Origin: JAKAWQ01 sp963745975
GTDB lineage: Bacteria > Pseudomonadota > Alphaproteobacteria > Acetobacterales > Acetobacteraceae
DNA length: 64,000 nt
Direction: 5' to 3'
NCBI GenBank assembly: GCA_963745975.1
Contig: CAVUZJ010000007.1
Coordinates: 372,001-436,000 of the forward strand
The notes under the pieces: model-generated
What the model was told of the DNA's origin: nothing
The model's database searches: none
The model's input: the letters and a program-made list of their open reading frames with translations, nothing else
Part shown: piece by piece, positions 42,208 through 51,707 of the stretch
Layout of the letters: every line of letters begins with the position of its first letter
Position numbering within the stretch: the stretch's first letter is position 1
Position numbers and translations under genes: made by a program

Positions 42208-44238
42208 ATGTTTCGGAAGATTTTGATCGCCAATCGCGGCGAGATCGCCTGTCGCGTGATCGCGACCGCGAGAAGGCTCGGGATCGCGAGTGTCGCGATC
42301 TATTCCGAGGCCGACGCGCGGGCGCGGCACGTCGAACTGGCCGACGAGGCGTGGCAGGTGGGGCCGGCGCCGGCGCGCGAGAGCTATCTCGCGATCGAAA
42401 GGATCATCGATGTGGCGCGGCGGGCGGGGGCGGAAGCGATCCATCCCGGCTACGGCTTCCTCGCCGAGAACGCGGAGTTCGCGGAAGCGTCCGCGGGAGC
42501 GGGGATCGTCTTCATCGGCCCGCCGCCCGCGGCGATCCGCGCGATGGGCTCGAAGGCGGCGGCCAAGGCGCTGATGGAGCGCGCCGGCGTGGCGCTGGTG
42601 CCCGGCTATCACGGCGAGGCGCAGGACGCGGAGAGCTTGCGCACCGCGGCGGAGCGGATCGGCTATCCGGTGCTGATCAAGGCCTCGGCGGGCGGGGGCG
42701 GCAAGGGGATGCGCATCGTCGCGCGGGACGGGGCGCTCGCGGAGGCGATCGAGGGTGCGAGGCGCGAGGCGCGGTCTTCGTTCGGCGACGATCGGCTGCT
42801 GATCGAGAAATATCTGGCCGATCCTCGCCATATCGAGATCCAGATCTTCGCCGATGCGCAGGACCACGTCGTCTCGCTCTTCGAGCGTGACTGCTCGATC
42901 CAGCGGCGGCACCAGAAGGTGGTGGAGGAGGCGCCGGCGCCGGGGATGAGTGCGGCGCGGCGGCGCGCGATGGGCGAGGCCGCGTGCCGGGCGGCGCGCG
43001 CGGTGGGATATGTCGGCGCCGGAACGGTCGAGTTCATCGCCGAAGGGGAAAAATTCTTTTTCATGGAGATGAACACGCGCTTGCAGGTCGAGCATCCGGT
43101 GACCGAGATGATCACCGGGCTGGATCTGGTCGAGTGGCAGCTCCGGATCGCCGCCGGCGGGACGCTGCCGCTTATGCAGGAGGAGATTCCTCTGCTCGGG
43201 CATGCGATCGAGATGCGGGTCTATGCCGAGGATCCGGCGCGCGATTTCCTGCCCTCGACCGGCATGCTCGCGCATCTCAGGGAGCCGTGGCAGGGCGCCA
43301 ATGTGCGCGTCGATTCCGGCGTGCGCGCGGGCGATACGATCACGCCCTATTACGATCCGATGATGGCGAAGCTCATCGTGCACGGCGAGGATCGGGAGGA
43401 GGCGGTGAGGCTGCTCGCGGGCGCGCTCGCGGAATACGAGGTGGTGGGCGTCGAGACGAACCTCGGCCTGCTGCGCGCGATCGCGGCGCACCCGGCTTTC
43501 GCGCAGGCGGAGATCGATACCGGGTTCATCGCGCGTCATGCCGAGGTTTTGCGTCCTGCCGCCGGAGCGGGGGCGGCGGACGAGGAGAGGCTGGCGTGGG
43601 TTGCCGCTGCGATGGCCGCGCTGGCGGACGAGCGGGCGCGAAAGGAAGCCGCCGCGGCGCCTTCCGATCCCTGGTCGCCCTGGAACGAAACGGATGCGTG
43701 GCGGCTGAACGGGGAGGGGTATCAGGATCTGGTGCTCCGCCGCGGGGCGGAAACGGCAACGGTGCGTATCCATCCGGGGAAGGACGGCTCCTGCCGGCTC
43801 GAGCTGCCGGGGGGCGCGATCGACGCGGAGGCGAGCGAGGATCGGGAGCGCGGAATGATGCTGCGCGTCGAGGGCGTGCTGCACCGGCTCAGGGTGGTGC
43901 GGCATGCGGGTGCGCTGGTCGTCGTTCTTCGCGGCAGAAACCATGTTCTTCATGTGACGGATCCGCTCGCCCCGCCCGTGGGGGAAGAGGCGGGAAGCGA
44001 CCGGCTGATGGCGCCCATCCCGGCGCGGGTCGCGCGCGTGCTGGTCGGGCCCGGCACCCGGGTGCGCAAGGGCGATCCGCTCGTCGTTCTCGAGGCGATG
44101 AAGATGGAGATGACGCTCTCCGCGCCGTTCGACGGCACGATCGAGACGGTCCATCGCGCGGTGGACGAGATGGTCGAGGAGGGCGAGGAGCTGGTCACTT
44201 TTGCCGGCAAGGACGCGACGGTTGGAGAGAGTGCTTGA
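42208..44238 (+). CDS. mccA: Methylcrotonyl-CoA carboxylase, biotin-containing (alpha) subunit
   Basis: The 676-residue product has a biotin carboxylase (FRKILIANRGEIACRVIATA, GGGGKGMRIV ATP loop, EMNTRLQVEHPVTEMITGLD), a linking BT domain, and a C-terminal biotin carrier domain with VVLEAMKMEM, where Lys632 would be biotinylated by BirA. Order of domains and length are those of MCC/PCC alpha subunits; the adjacent MCC-type beta gene sets the assignment. The downstream liu partners (methylglutaconyl-CoA hydratase and HMG-CoA lyase) are not in the window. Confidence 0.93.
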   Translation: MFRKILIANRGEIACRVIATARRLGIASVAIYSEADARARHVELADEAWQVGPAPARESYLAIERIIDVARRAGAEAIHPGYGFLAENAEFAEASAGAGIVFIGPPPAAIRAMGSKAAAKALMERAGVALVPGYHGEAQDAESLRTAAERIGYPVLIKASAGGGGKGMRIVARDGALAEAIEGARREARSSFGDDRLLIEKYLADPRHIEIQIFADAQDHVVSLFERDCSIQRRHQKVVEEAPAPGMSAARRRAMGEAACRAARAVGYVGAGTVEFIAEGEKFFFMEMNTRLQVEHPVTEMITGLDLVEWQLRIAAGGTLPLMQEEIPLLGHAIEMRVYAEDPARDFLPSTGMLAHLREPWQGANVRVDSGVRAGDTITPYYDPMMAKLIVHGEDREEAVRLLAGALAEYEVVGVETNLGLLRAIAAHPAFAQAEIDTGFIARHAEVLRPAAGAGAADEERLAWVAAAMAALADERARKEAAAAPSDPWSPWNETDAWRLNGEGYQDLVLRRGAETATVRIHPGKDGSCRLELPGGAIDAEASEDRERGMMLRVEGVLHRLRVVRHAGALVVVLRGRNHVLHVTDPLAPPVGEEAGSDRLMAPIPARVARVLVGPGTRVRKGDPLVVLEAMKMEMTLSAPFDGTIETVHRAVDEMVEEGEELVTFAGKDATVGESA

Positions 44239-44612
44239 AGATCGCGCGGAGTTTAATTCCTGCGACAATTGCCACGAAAGAGACGGAATGAATGGCGCTC
44301 CTGTGAATGAATTCGTGGGACGAATTGCGGATTATTTCCCGGGCCATTCGATCATCCGACCGGCCGGCCACGCCGAGCGGATCGGTAGGAAAAGAATGAA
44401 ACAAACGGTAACGCCGCGAAGACGGAAGTAGAGCGGCGCCGGATCATTGTCGAGAAGAGCGCCGACCGTCCCGGTGCCGTCGCTTCGGCTTTCCCGGCCT
44501 GATGGCTGTAACAAATCGAAATGGTTGCCACGAAAACGCCACCACCCGACCGTTGAAGCGTCGCATCCCGAGCCAAGATGGGAACCATCAGGCGAAGCTG
44601 AGGGACACGACG
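44239..44612. other. Gap between the mcc genes and a sulfotransferase gene
   Basis: No gene is recognisable. The composition is less GC-rich than in the flanking genes. Short frames present here have no good ribosome-binding site. GAGGGA at 44600-44605 is a plausible ribosome-binding site for the following gene. Confidence 0.35.
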
Positions 44613-45371
44613 ATGCGCTCGCAACCACTTTGGATCATCGGCGCGCCGCGCTCGGGGACGACGTTCCTGGCAGCGGTGCTCAACCGCCATCCGATGATCA
44701 CGGTAACCAATGAAAGCCGGATCTTCGTGCTGCTCAAGCAGCTGCTCGAACAAGGGTGCGCGAACCCGGAGTTTCTCGATCAGGACCATCGGGAGCGCTT
44801 CACTCTGTTCCTCAAGCGCGAGGCGGGCGCGCTGATCGAGCGCTATTACCGCGAGGCGCTCGGCGTTGCGACGCCCGTCTGGGGCGACAAGCATCCGCCC
44901 TATGCGGACCCCACGGTGCTCTCCGGCCGGGTCGGGGCGAAGCCCATGCTGCCCGTGTCGGGCTCATGCCTCGGGCTTATTCGCGAGGTGCTGCCCGAGT
45001 CGAAGTTCATCCATATCCACCGCGAGCCGGCCGAGGTCGCCTATTCGCTCAACCATAAGGGATGGGTACCCTCGGTTGCCGACGGGATGGCGGTGTGGCG
45101 GCAATATGTGCGGGAGATCGACGAGTTCTTCGGGGGGATCGAGCCCGAGAACCGGCTGGTCATCGCCTATGCCGACCTCCTCGAAGAGCCGGACGAGACG
45201 GCGGAGGCGGTTGCGCGGTTCCTCGGTCTGGCCGACGGGCAGGCGATGGCGATGTTCCTGAAGGCGCAGCACCAGGCGCCGACGCCATTCAGCACGCCAG
45301 TGCGGAACCTCGATGCCGTCTATGGCGCGCGCGCGCCGCTCGGGATGGTCGAGGAGCGCCGGGCTTCGTAA
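44613..45371 (+). CDS. Sulfotransferase family protein
   Basis: The 252-residue product binds PAPS-like donors by the standard motifs: the 5'-phosphosulfate loop IIGAPRSGTTFLAAVL and the 3'-phosphate segment FIHIHREPAEVAYSLNHKGW, with LVIAYADLLEEPDETAE further on. The ATG at 44613 follows GAGGGA and is preferred over the longer frame from 44502. The acceptor is unknown. The gene is single and converges on the porin gene. A second, unrelated sulfotransferase lies at 60199. Confidence 0.85.
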   Translation: MRSQPLWIIGAPRSGTTFLAAVLNRHPMITVTNESRIFVLLKQLLEQGCANPEFLDQDHRERFTLFLKREAGALIERYYREALGVATPVWGDKHPPYADPTVLSGRVGAKPMLPVSGSCLGLIREVLPESKFIHIHREPAEVAYSLNHKGWVPSVADGMAVWRQYVREIDEFFGGIEPENRLVIAYADLLEEPDETAEAVARFLGLADGQAMAMFLKAQHQAPTPFSTPVRNLDAVYGARAPLGMVEERRAS

Positions 45372-45383
45372 GGCGGGATGGGC

Positions 45384-45405
45384 GGGCGGGACGATCGTCC
45401 CGCCC
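45384..45405. terminator. Palindromic bidirectional terminator candidate
   Basis: A perfect 22-base palindrome (GGGCGGGACGA / TCGTCCCGCCC) lies in the 46-base space between the convergent sulfotransferase and porin stops. No T-run follows on either strand, so its terminating strength is uncertain. Confidence 0.5.
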
Positions 45406-45417
45406 CGGAAGGCGAGG

Positions 45418-46851
45418 CTACCACTTGAGCTCCGTGCCGAGCGCGATGACCTGAGCCTGCACGTTGTTGTTGGTGCCGAACGGCTCGCCGAGGAGCGAGT
45501 TGGCGGAGCCGGCGAGCATGTCGAAGCCGGCCTGATGGCGCTGGCCATAGAGGTAGGAGAGGTAGAGGAGCATGCCGGGGGCGACCGTGAAGGTGCCGCC
45601 GGCGGCGATGCCCTGATCGGTCTCGACGCCCTCCGTCGAGGGATCGGAGAAGTCGCCCTGGAACTTGTATTTGAAGTAGCTCGCGCCGACGATGAAGGGG
45701 CCGGTCGCGTACTGAGTGCCGACCATGAAGGCGAGGCCGGGGACGCCGCCCTTGGGCTGCAGGCCCCAGAGATAGTTCTCGTTGCCGAAGTTCAGATGGC
45801 CGCCGACGGTGACCGGGCCCCAGGAGAGCGTGAGGCCGAAGGCGCCGACCGACATGTTGACCGAGGGCGAGACGAGCGGCGAGGTGTTGGTGACCTGGCC
45901 GGTGGCGATATAGCCGGCATAGGCGCTGACGCCGAGCTGGCCGAAGGTGTTGTTGTACTGGCCCGCGACGTCGACCATGTCGCGCCAGCGGCCTGCCTGG
46001 GTCGGGTCGTCGGTCGAAATCACCCGGTTGCAGCCACCCGAGGCGACGGTGCAGTTCTCGGTGTTCCAGAGGGCGGCGGTGCTGGGCGCGAAGCTGGCGC
46101 CGAACTGGAAGCCCGCCCAGATCGGCGACATGTAGGTGATGCGGTCGGCGTTGTAGATGTTGCCGACGTCGGCGAAGGGATGGTACGGAACGGCGTTGGC
46201 GGGGACGAAGCCGGGGACGTCGCCGTTCCATGCGCCGTCGTTGAAGCCCTCGAAGGTGCCGACCTGGAGGAGGTCGAAGGCGGCGTCCGTCTGGCCGAAA
46301 TTCAGAGTGCCGAGGTTGGGCAGGCCGACATAGCCGTAGGCCTCGTTCCAGTAGAGCGTGTTCTTCGTGCTGTTGCCGGAGGCGGAAGGGCCTGTGCTGG
46401 TATCGGTGCTGCCGGGATTGCGGATTTCCGCGATGACGCCGTACTGCAGGCCGTTGGCGGCGACCGCGTCGAAGCCGGGATAGAGGCGGATATAGCCCTG
46501 GAACTCCAGCGCGCCGAGCTTGTTGCCGTCATATTGGTCGGCGGTGCTGCCGGTGACGGCGGCGTAATAGTTGACGCGGCCGTTGAGGTGGACGGCGAAG
46601 CTGCCGGGTGCCATGCCCGGAGTGTTGGTGTAGAGGGCCGCGTTCGGCGGCTGGGCGGGAGCGGAGACGCCGTAGGTGGCGCCCGTCGGCGGGGACGGCG
46701 GCGATGGTGCCGCTGCCGGTGACGGTGTCGCTGCCGGTGCTGGGGGCGGCGGGGTCGCGGGCGGCGGCGGCGTGGTCTGGGCGTAGACCGTTCCGCTCCA
46801 AGCGGCGCCCAGCGCCAGCGTCGCGGCGGTGGCCAGCAAAAGTCCGCGCAT
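45418..46851 (-). CDS. Outer-membrane porin with proline-rich N-terminal region
   Basis: The 477-residue product has a signal peptide (RGLLLATAATLALGAAWSG, cleavage after VYA), then a stretch of Pro and Ala (TTPPPPATPPPPAPAATP) of about 35 residues, then alternating beta strands typical of a trimeric porin, ending in ELKW with a terminal aromatic residue for BAM recognition. The strand region contains GRVNYYAAVTGSTADQYD and GLQYGVIAEIRN, as in Acetobacteraceae porins. GGAGGG precedes the start. The Pro-rich segment may cross the periplasm or touch peptidoglycan. Confidence 0.88.
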   Translation of the reverse strand: MRGLLLATAATLALGAAWSGTVYAQTTPPPPATPPPPAPAATPSPAAAPSPPSPPTGATYGVSAPAQPPNAALYTNTPGMAPGSFAVHLNGRVNYYAAVTGSTADQYDGNKLGALEFQGYIRLYPGFDAVAANGLQYGVIAEIRNPGSTDTSTGPSASGNSTKNTLYWNEAYGYVGLPNLGTLNFGQTDAAFDLLQVGTFEGFNDGAWNGDVPGFVPANAVPYHPFADVGNIYNADRITYMSPIWAGFQFGASFAPSTAALWNTENCTVASGGCNRVISTDDPTQAGRWRDMVDVAGQYNNTFGQLGVSAYAGYIATGQVTNTSPLVSPSVNMSVGAFGLTLSWGPVTVGGHLNFGNENYLWGLQPKGGVPGLAFMVGTQYATGPFIVGASYFKYKFQGDFSDPSTEGVETDQGIAAGGTFTVAPGMLLYLSYLYGQRHQAGFDMLAGSANSLLGEPFGTNNNVQAQVIALGTELKW

Positions 46852-47164
46852 TCATTCCCTCCGTGTCCCTGGCGTGCCGATCGCCGGCCGAGCCGTCCCG
46901 TAAATCGCTTCGTCACCGTTGCGGAGCGCTTTCGAGTCCGCAAAGGCTTGATTGCAACGAAGCAAGTTTCGTGCCGGCGGGGCGGCCTCTGCGCAACCGC
47001 TACGATTGCGGAACCAGCGCCCCGGAAATGATCCATCGGCGGTCACGTAAACTGCACAGTGCCGCTTTTTTGCGCGGAATCGCCAAGCTGCCGTGGCTGA
47101 TTGCACGCCAGGCCTCGGCGAGGCCGGCCGCCGCGGCGGGCGATCCCATGCCGCTCTAGCCGGA
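46852..47164. other. Upstream region of the porin gene
   Basis: No gene is recognised. The porin promoter should lie here on the minus strand; I could not pick boxes with confidence. The central part (46910-47000) is AT-richer and includes GATTGCAACGAAGCAAGTTTCG. Confidence 0.3.
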
Positions 47165-47186
47165 ACCCCGGCCAGGCGGCCGGGGT
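47165..47186 (-). terminator. Hairpin after the CoxL-like gene
   Basis: A 9-bp perfect stem (ACCCCGGCC at 47165-47173 with GGCCGGGGT at 47178-47186) and a 4-base loop lies 4 bases beyond the stop of the CoxL-like gene. It lacks a strong T-run, so it may end transcription only partly. Confidence 0.55.
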
Positions 47187-47190
47187 CGGG

Positions 47191-49572
47191 TCAGGCGGCT
47201 TTCGGCTGCCTCGCCGTGGCGATCGCCTCCCAGAGGCGCTCGGGCGTGGCCGGCATGTCGATATGGGTGATCCCGTATTCGGGGCGGAGCGCATCGACCA
47301 GCCCGTTCATCACCGCGGGCAGCGAGCCCGCGCAACCGGCCTCGCCGCAGCCCTTGGCGCCGAGCAGGTTCGTCCGCGCCGGGACGGCATGCGATTCGAC
47401 GCCGAAGGCGGGCGCATTATCGGCGCGCGGGAGCGCATAGTCGGTGAAGGAGCCGGTCAGCACCTGGCCGTCGGGATCGTAGGCGGTCGCCTCGAGGAAG
47501 GCCTGGCCGATGCCCTGAACGACGCCGCCATGCGCCTGGCCGGCCACGAGCAGCGGATTGATGACGGTGCCGAAATCATTGACCATGCTGTATTTGACGA
47601 CGGCGGCGACGCAGGTCTCGGGGTCGATCTCGATTTCGGCGATGTGGCAGCCGTTGGGGAAGGCCGAGGGGGCGGCCTTGTGGACGTGGCGCACGTCGAG
47701 GCTCGTTGGGAGCCCTTCGGGAAGGGCGAGGCCGGAGCGCAGCTTTTCGGCGAGCTCCATGATGCCGATGCCGCGGTCGGTGCCGGCGATCGTGAACCGC
47801 CCGCCTTCGGCGCCGACTTCGAACTCGATGTCGACTGCCGCCGCCTCGAGCGCGTGCGCGGCGATCTTCCGCCCCTGCTCGATCAGGATCTCGGAGGCCT
47901 CGATGACCGCAGCACCGCTCGCCATGATCGATTTCGAGCCGCCGGTGCCGCCGCCGGCGATGAGCTGGTCGGAATCGCCCTGGAGGAGCCCGATCCTCTC
48001 GAAGGGGATGCCGAGCCTGGCGGTGAGGATCTGGGCGAGCGGCGAGGCGTGGCCCTGGCCGTAGTCGAGCGTGCCGGTGATGATGGTGACCGAGCCGTCC
48101 GGCTCGAAGCGGATGCCGCCCATCTCGTTCGAGGGCGGCGCGGTGACCTCGAGATACTGGCCGATTCCGAGGCCCCGGAGCAGGCCGCGCTTGCGGCTCT
48201 CGGCGCGGCGGGCGGGGAAGCCCGCGACGTCGGCGAAGGCGAGCGCGTGCTCGAGGAGGGCGGGAAAATCCCCGCTGTCGTACTGCATGCCGGAGGGCGC
48301 GTCCCAGGGCAGCTCCTCGGGGCGGATATGGTTGCGCCGGCGGAGCTCGAGCCGGTCGATCCCCATCTCGGCCGCCGCCGTGTCGATCAGCCGCTCCATG
48401 TAATAATTGCCCTCGGGGCGGCCGGCGCCGCGATAGGCGCCGACGGGCGTGGTGTTGGTGAAGAGGCAGCGCGTCGAGACTTCGATGAGCGGTGTGCGAT
48501 AGACGCTGACCGTGTTCTTGACCGCATTGCCGGTGGAGGGGAGGGTCGTGGCGTTGGAGAGATAGGCGCCGAGATTGCCGTAGCCGGTGAGGCGGACGGC
48601 GAGGAAGCGCCCCTCCGCGTCGAGCGCGAGCTCGGCGTCCATCTCGTGGTCGCGGCCGTGGCTGTCGGAAAGAAAGCTTTCCGAGCGCTCGTCCGTCCAC
48701 TTGACCGGCCGGCCGAGCCTCTGCGCGGCGTGGAGCAGGCAGAGATACTCGGGATAGGCGGAGAACTTCATGCCGAAGGAGCCGCCGACATTGCCCGTGA
48801 GCACGTGCACCTTCTCGTCGGCGACGCCGAGGATCGCGGCGATCTGCGGGCGGAGCAGGAAGACGCCCTGGCAGCCGACATGGAGCGTGTAGCGGCCGCT
48901 TTGCGGATCGAACGAGCCCAGCGCGGAGCGGGGCTCCATCGGGCAGACGACGACCCGGCTGTCGATCAGGCGCAGACGGGTGACGTGGGCAGCGGCGGCG
49001 AAGGCCGCCCTGACCGCGGCCTCGTCCCCGTAGTGGAAGTCGAGCACGAGGTTGCCGGGCAGCTCGTCATGGACGAGCGGCGCGCCGGGCGCGTCGGCGG
49101 CGCGGGCCGTCGTGACGGCGGGGAGGGGATCGACCTCGAGGAGCACCGCCTCGGCGGCGTCCTTGGCCGCTGTCGCGGTCTCGGCGACGACGCAGGCGAC
49201 CGGGTCGCCGACATAGCGGACGCTGCCGGTGGCGAGCACGGTCTGCGGTGGGCGGGCCATGGGGCTGCCGTCGCGGTTCTTCTGCGCGAGGCCGGCCTGC
49301 ATCGGCTTGAGGCCGGCCGCCACGAGATCGGGCCCGGTGATCACGGCGAGCACGCCGGGCATCGCCCGGGCGGAGGCGGCCTCAAGGCTTGCGATCCGGC
49401 CATGGGCGTGGCGGCTGCGGACCATGACGGCGTGGGCCTGGCCGGGGAGGCTGATATCGTCGGTGTAGCGGCCGTGGCCGCAGAGGAGCGTGGGGTCTTC
49501 CTTGCGATGAACGGGCTGGCCGATGGCGTACTTGACGAGTGGGAGGGCGTCGGCGTCGAAGGGGGCGTTCAT
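47191..49572 (-). CDS. Molybdopterin-dependent hydroxylase large subunit, CoxL-like (form II)
   Basis: The 793-residue product is a xanthine oxidase/CO dehydrogenase-family large subunit: GQPVHRKEDPTLLCGHGRYTDDI at the N-terminus, NVGGSFGMKFSAYPEY, GAYRGAGRPEGNYYMERLID, and the C-terminal GAKGCGEAGCAGSLPAVMNG with the active-site Glu. AYRGAGR is the form II signature; true form I CO dehydrogenases have AYRCSFR. No medium (FAD) or small (2Fe-2S) subunit gene is adjacent, so partners must be elsewhere. The substrate is unknown and CO oxidation should not be assumed. It is divergent from the ABC importer genes. Confidence 0.92.
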   Translation of the reverse strand: MNAPFDADALPLVKYAIGQPVHRKEDPTLLCGHGRYTDDISLPGQAHAVMVRSRHAHGRIASLEAASARAMPGVLAVITGPDLVAAGLKPMQAGLAQKNRDGSPMARPPQTVLATGSVRYVGDPVACVVAETATAAKDAAEAVLLEVDPLPAVTTARAADAPGAPLVHDELPGNLVLDFHYGDEAAVRAAFAAAAHVTRLRLIDSRVVVCPMEPRSALGSFDPQSGRYTLHVGCQGVFLLRPQIAAILGVADEKVHVLTGNVGGSFGMKFSAYPEYLCLLHAAQRLGRPVKWTDERSESFLSDSHGRDHEMDAELALDAEGRFLAVRLTGYGNLGAYLSNATTLPSTGNAVKNTVSVYRTPLIEVSTRCLFTNTTPVGAYRGAGRPEGNYYMERLIDTAAAEMGIDRLELRRRNHIRPEELPWDAPSGMQYDSGDFPALLEHALAFADVAGFPARRAESRKRGLLRGLGIGQYLEVTAPPSNEMGGIRFEPDGSVTIITGTLDYGQGHASPLAQILTARLGIPFERIGLLQGDSDQLIAGGGTGGSKSIMASGAAVIEASEILIEQGRKIAAHALEAAAVDIEFEVGAEGGRFTIAGTDRGIGIMELAEKLRSGLALPEGLPTSLDVRHVHKAAPSAFPNGCHIAEIEIDPETCVAAVVKYSMVNDFGTVINPLLVAGQAHGGVVQGIGQAFLEATAYDPDGQVLTGSFTDYALPRADNAPAFGVESHAVPARTNLLGAKGCGEAGCAGSLPAVMNGLVDALRPEYGITHIDMPATPERLWEAIATARQPKAA

Positions 49573-49755
49573 CGTCTTGCGTGATCCGGTGCTCGTGGCT
49601 TGTGCTCGGGGCGTGCCGCAGGATGTGGCGCGCGGGACCGGGGCCGCAAGGGCAGGGTTGAGCGGCGGCTTCGGCATGGGTCTTGCAGAGACGCCGCGGG
49701 GGCGCCAGCATCGCGGCAGCCCCGAAAGTCCAAATAGGGAGAACGAGGCCACGAT

Positions 49756-50748
49756 ATGGCGGGCTTTATCCTTGCGCGCATCCTGCAGGCGATCCCCGTC
49801 CTGCTCGCGGTTTGCTTCCTCGCCTTCCTGCTCTTCGCCTTCGTCGGCGATCCGGTGGCGATCATGCTCGGGCAGAACGCAACGCTCGCGCAACGGATCG
49901 CGCTCCGCCATGCCCTCGGCCTTGACCGCCCGTTCTACGTGCAGTTCGTGCTCTATCTCGGGCGGATCCTGCACGGCAATTTCGGGCTGAGCTACCGGCT
50001 CGGCGAGCCGGTCTTGCAGCTTCTGGCGGTGCGGCTCCCGGCGACCCTCGAGCTTTCCACCACATCGGCCGTGCTCGCGCTGGCGGTCGGCGTGCCGATG
50101 GGCGTGTACACGGGGATCTATCGCAACTCTTGGCTCAGCCGCGCGTTCATGACCTTCAGCCTGATCGGGATCTCGCTGCCGACCTTCCTGATCGGCATCC
50201 TGCTCATCCTCGTCTTCAGCGTCTGGCTCGACTGGCTGCCGAGCTTCGGCCGCGGCAGCGTCGTTTCGATCGGGCATTTCTGGACCACCGGCTTCCTCAC
50301 GCTCTCCGGCATCAAGGCGCTGATCCTGCCCGCGATCACGCTCGGGCTCTTTCAGATGACCCTCATCATGCGGCTGGTGCGCGCGGAGATGCTCGAGGTG
50401 CTGCGCAGCGATTATATCCGCTTCGCCCGCGCGCGCGGTCTGCCCAACCGGGTGATCCATTTCGGGCACGCGCTCAAGAACACGCTGGTGCCGGTGATCA
50501 CCATCACCGGCCTGCAGCTCGGCCAGATCATCGCCTTCTCGATTGTGACCGAGACCGTCTTCCAATGGCCGGGGGTCGGGTTCCTGTTCATCCAATCGAT
50601 CGCTTCGGCGGACATCCCGGTCATGTCGGCCTATCTGATCCTGATGGGAACGGTGTTCGTGACGATCAACCTCCTCGTCGATCTTCTCTACTTCGCGGTC
50701 GATCCGCGGCTTCGGATCGAGCGGCGCGCCGCCGTGGCGGCCCGATGA
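49756..50748 (+). CDS. ABC transporter permease, DppB/OppB family
   Basis: The 330-residue inner-membrane protein opens MAGFILARILQAIPVLLAVC and has about six helices with the DppB landmarks: HALGLDRPFYVQFVLYLGRILHGNFGLSY and the EAA loop RSDYIRFARARGLPNRVI, where the ATPase docks. It starts the four-gene importer. The ATG at 49756 follows the divergent CoxL-like start by 183 bases. ATGA overlap joins it to the second permease. Confidence 0.93.
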   Translation: MAGFILARILQAIPVLLAVCFLAFLLFAFVGDPVAIMLGQNATLAQRIALRHALGLDRPFYVQFVLYLGRILHGNFGLSYRLGEPVLQLLAVRLPATLELSTTSAVLALAVGVPMGVYTGIYRNSWLSRAFMTFSLIGISLPTFLIGILLILVFSVWLDWLPSFGRGSVVSIGHFWTTGFLTLSGIKALILPAITLGLFQMTLIMRLVRAEMLEVLRSDYIRFARARGLPNRVIHFGHALKNTLVPVITITGLQLGQIIAFSIVTETVFQWPGVGFLFIQSIASADIPVMSAYLILMGTVFVTINLLVDLLYFAVDPRLRIERRAAVAAR

Positions 50749-51707
50749 GCGGCGACAGCGTCATCGCCGGCGCCGCCCCGCAGGCCCCCGGGCGCCCTCT
50801 GGGCGCGATCGCAAGGTTCTTCGATTCGGACCTCTGGTACAATTTCCGGCACTCGCCGGTCGCGATGATCGCGGGCGCGGTCGCTTTCGTCTGCATCGCG
50901 GGCTCGCTCGGCGCCGCCTGGATCGCGCCGCACGACCCGTTCAACCTCGCCACCCTCAGCCTTTCCAACAGCTTCATCCCGCCGATCCCGTTGAAGGGCT
51001 CGGAATGGACCTTTCCGCTGGGCACCGACGACCAGGGAAGGGACATGCTTTCGGCGATCATGTACGGCGGAAGGCTCAGCCTCACGGTCGGGTTCTCCTC
51101 GGTGATCCTCGCCACCATCGTCGGCGTCGGGATCGGCCTGATCGCGGGCTATGGCGGCGGCGTGGCGGACGCGGTCCTGATGCGCATCGCCGACATCCAG
51201 CTCACCTTCCCGGCGATCCTGATCGCGCTGGTGGTGGACGGGATCGTCTCGGCGGCACTCCACCAGCTCCACGAGGCGACCGAGATCTACGTCATCGTCT
51301 TTGCGATCGGCATCAGCAACTGGCCGCAGTTCGCGCGCACGGTGCGCGGCTCGACGCTGGTCGAGCGGAGCAAGGAATACGTGATGGCCGCACGGGTGAT
51401 CGGGATCTCCGGCCCGCGCATCATGCTGACGCACATCCTGCCCAACGTGCTCGGGCCGGTGCTGGTGATCGCGACCATCAACCTCGCGGTCGCGATCGTC
51501 ACCGAGGCCACGCTCTCGTTCCTCGGCGTCGGCCTGCCGCCGACCGACCCCTCGCTCGGCACGCTGATCAACAACGGCAACAGCTATCTCTTCAGCGGGC
51601 AGTGGTGGATCACGGTCTTTCCGGGCGTGGCACTGGTGATCATGGTGCTCTCGATCAACCTGCTCGGCGACTGGCTGCGCGATGCGCTGAACCCGCGGCT
51701 CAACTGA
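50745..51707 (+). CDS. ABC transporter permease, DppC/OppC family
   Basis: The 320-residue product has the cytoplasmic N-terminal part typical of DppC (FDSDLWYNFRHSPVAMIAG), the extracytoplasmic segment WTFPLGTDDQGRDMLSAIMYGGR, and the EAA loop ERSKEYVMAARVIGISGPRI. It forms the membrane channel together with the DppB-type subunit. Start and stop overlap the neighbours (4 bases and 1 base), so all four proteins are made from one message. Confidence 0.93.
   Translation: MSGDSVIAGAAPQAPGRPLGAIARFFDSDLWYNFRHSPVAMIAGAVAFVCIAGSLGAAWIAPHDPFNLATLSLSNSFIPPIPLKGSEWTFPLGTDDQGRDMLSAIMYGGRLSLTVGFSSVILATIVGVGIGLIAGYGGGVADAVLMRIADIQLTFPAILIALVVDGIVSAALHQLHEATEIYVIVFAIGISNWPQFARTVRGSTLVERSKEYVMAARVIGISGPRIMLTHILPNVLGPVLVIATINLAVAIVTEATLSFLGVGLPPTDPSLGTLINNGNSYLFSGQWWITVFPGVALVIMVLSINLLGDWLRDALNPRLN

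Noticed and set aside
44201..44431. 76-codon frame after mccA
   Set aside because: It starts inside mccA, has no ribosome-binding site and resembles no protein.
49573..50595. 341-residue upstream extension of the CoxL-like frame on the minus strand
   Set aside because: It lies antisense to the first ABC permease gene and has the Arg/Glu/Asp-rich composition of an antisense shadow.
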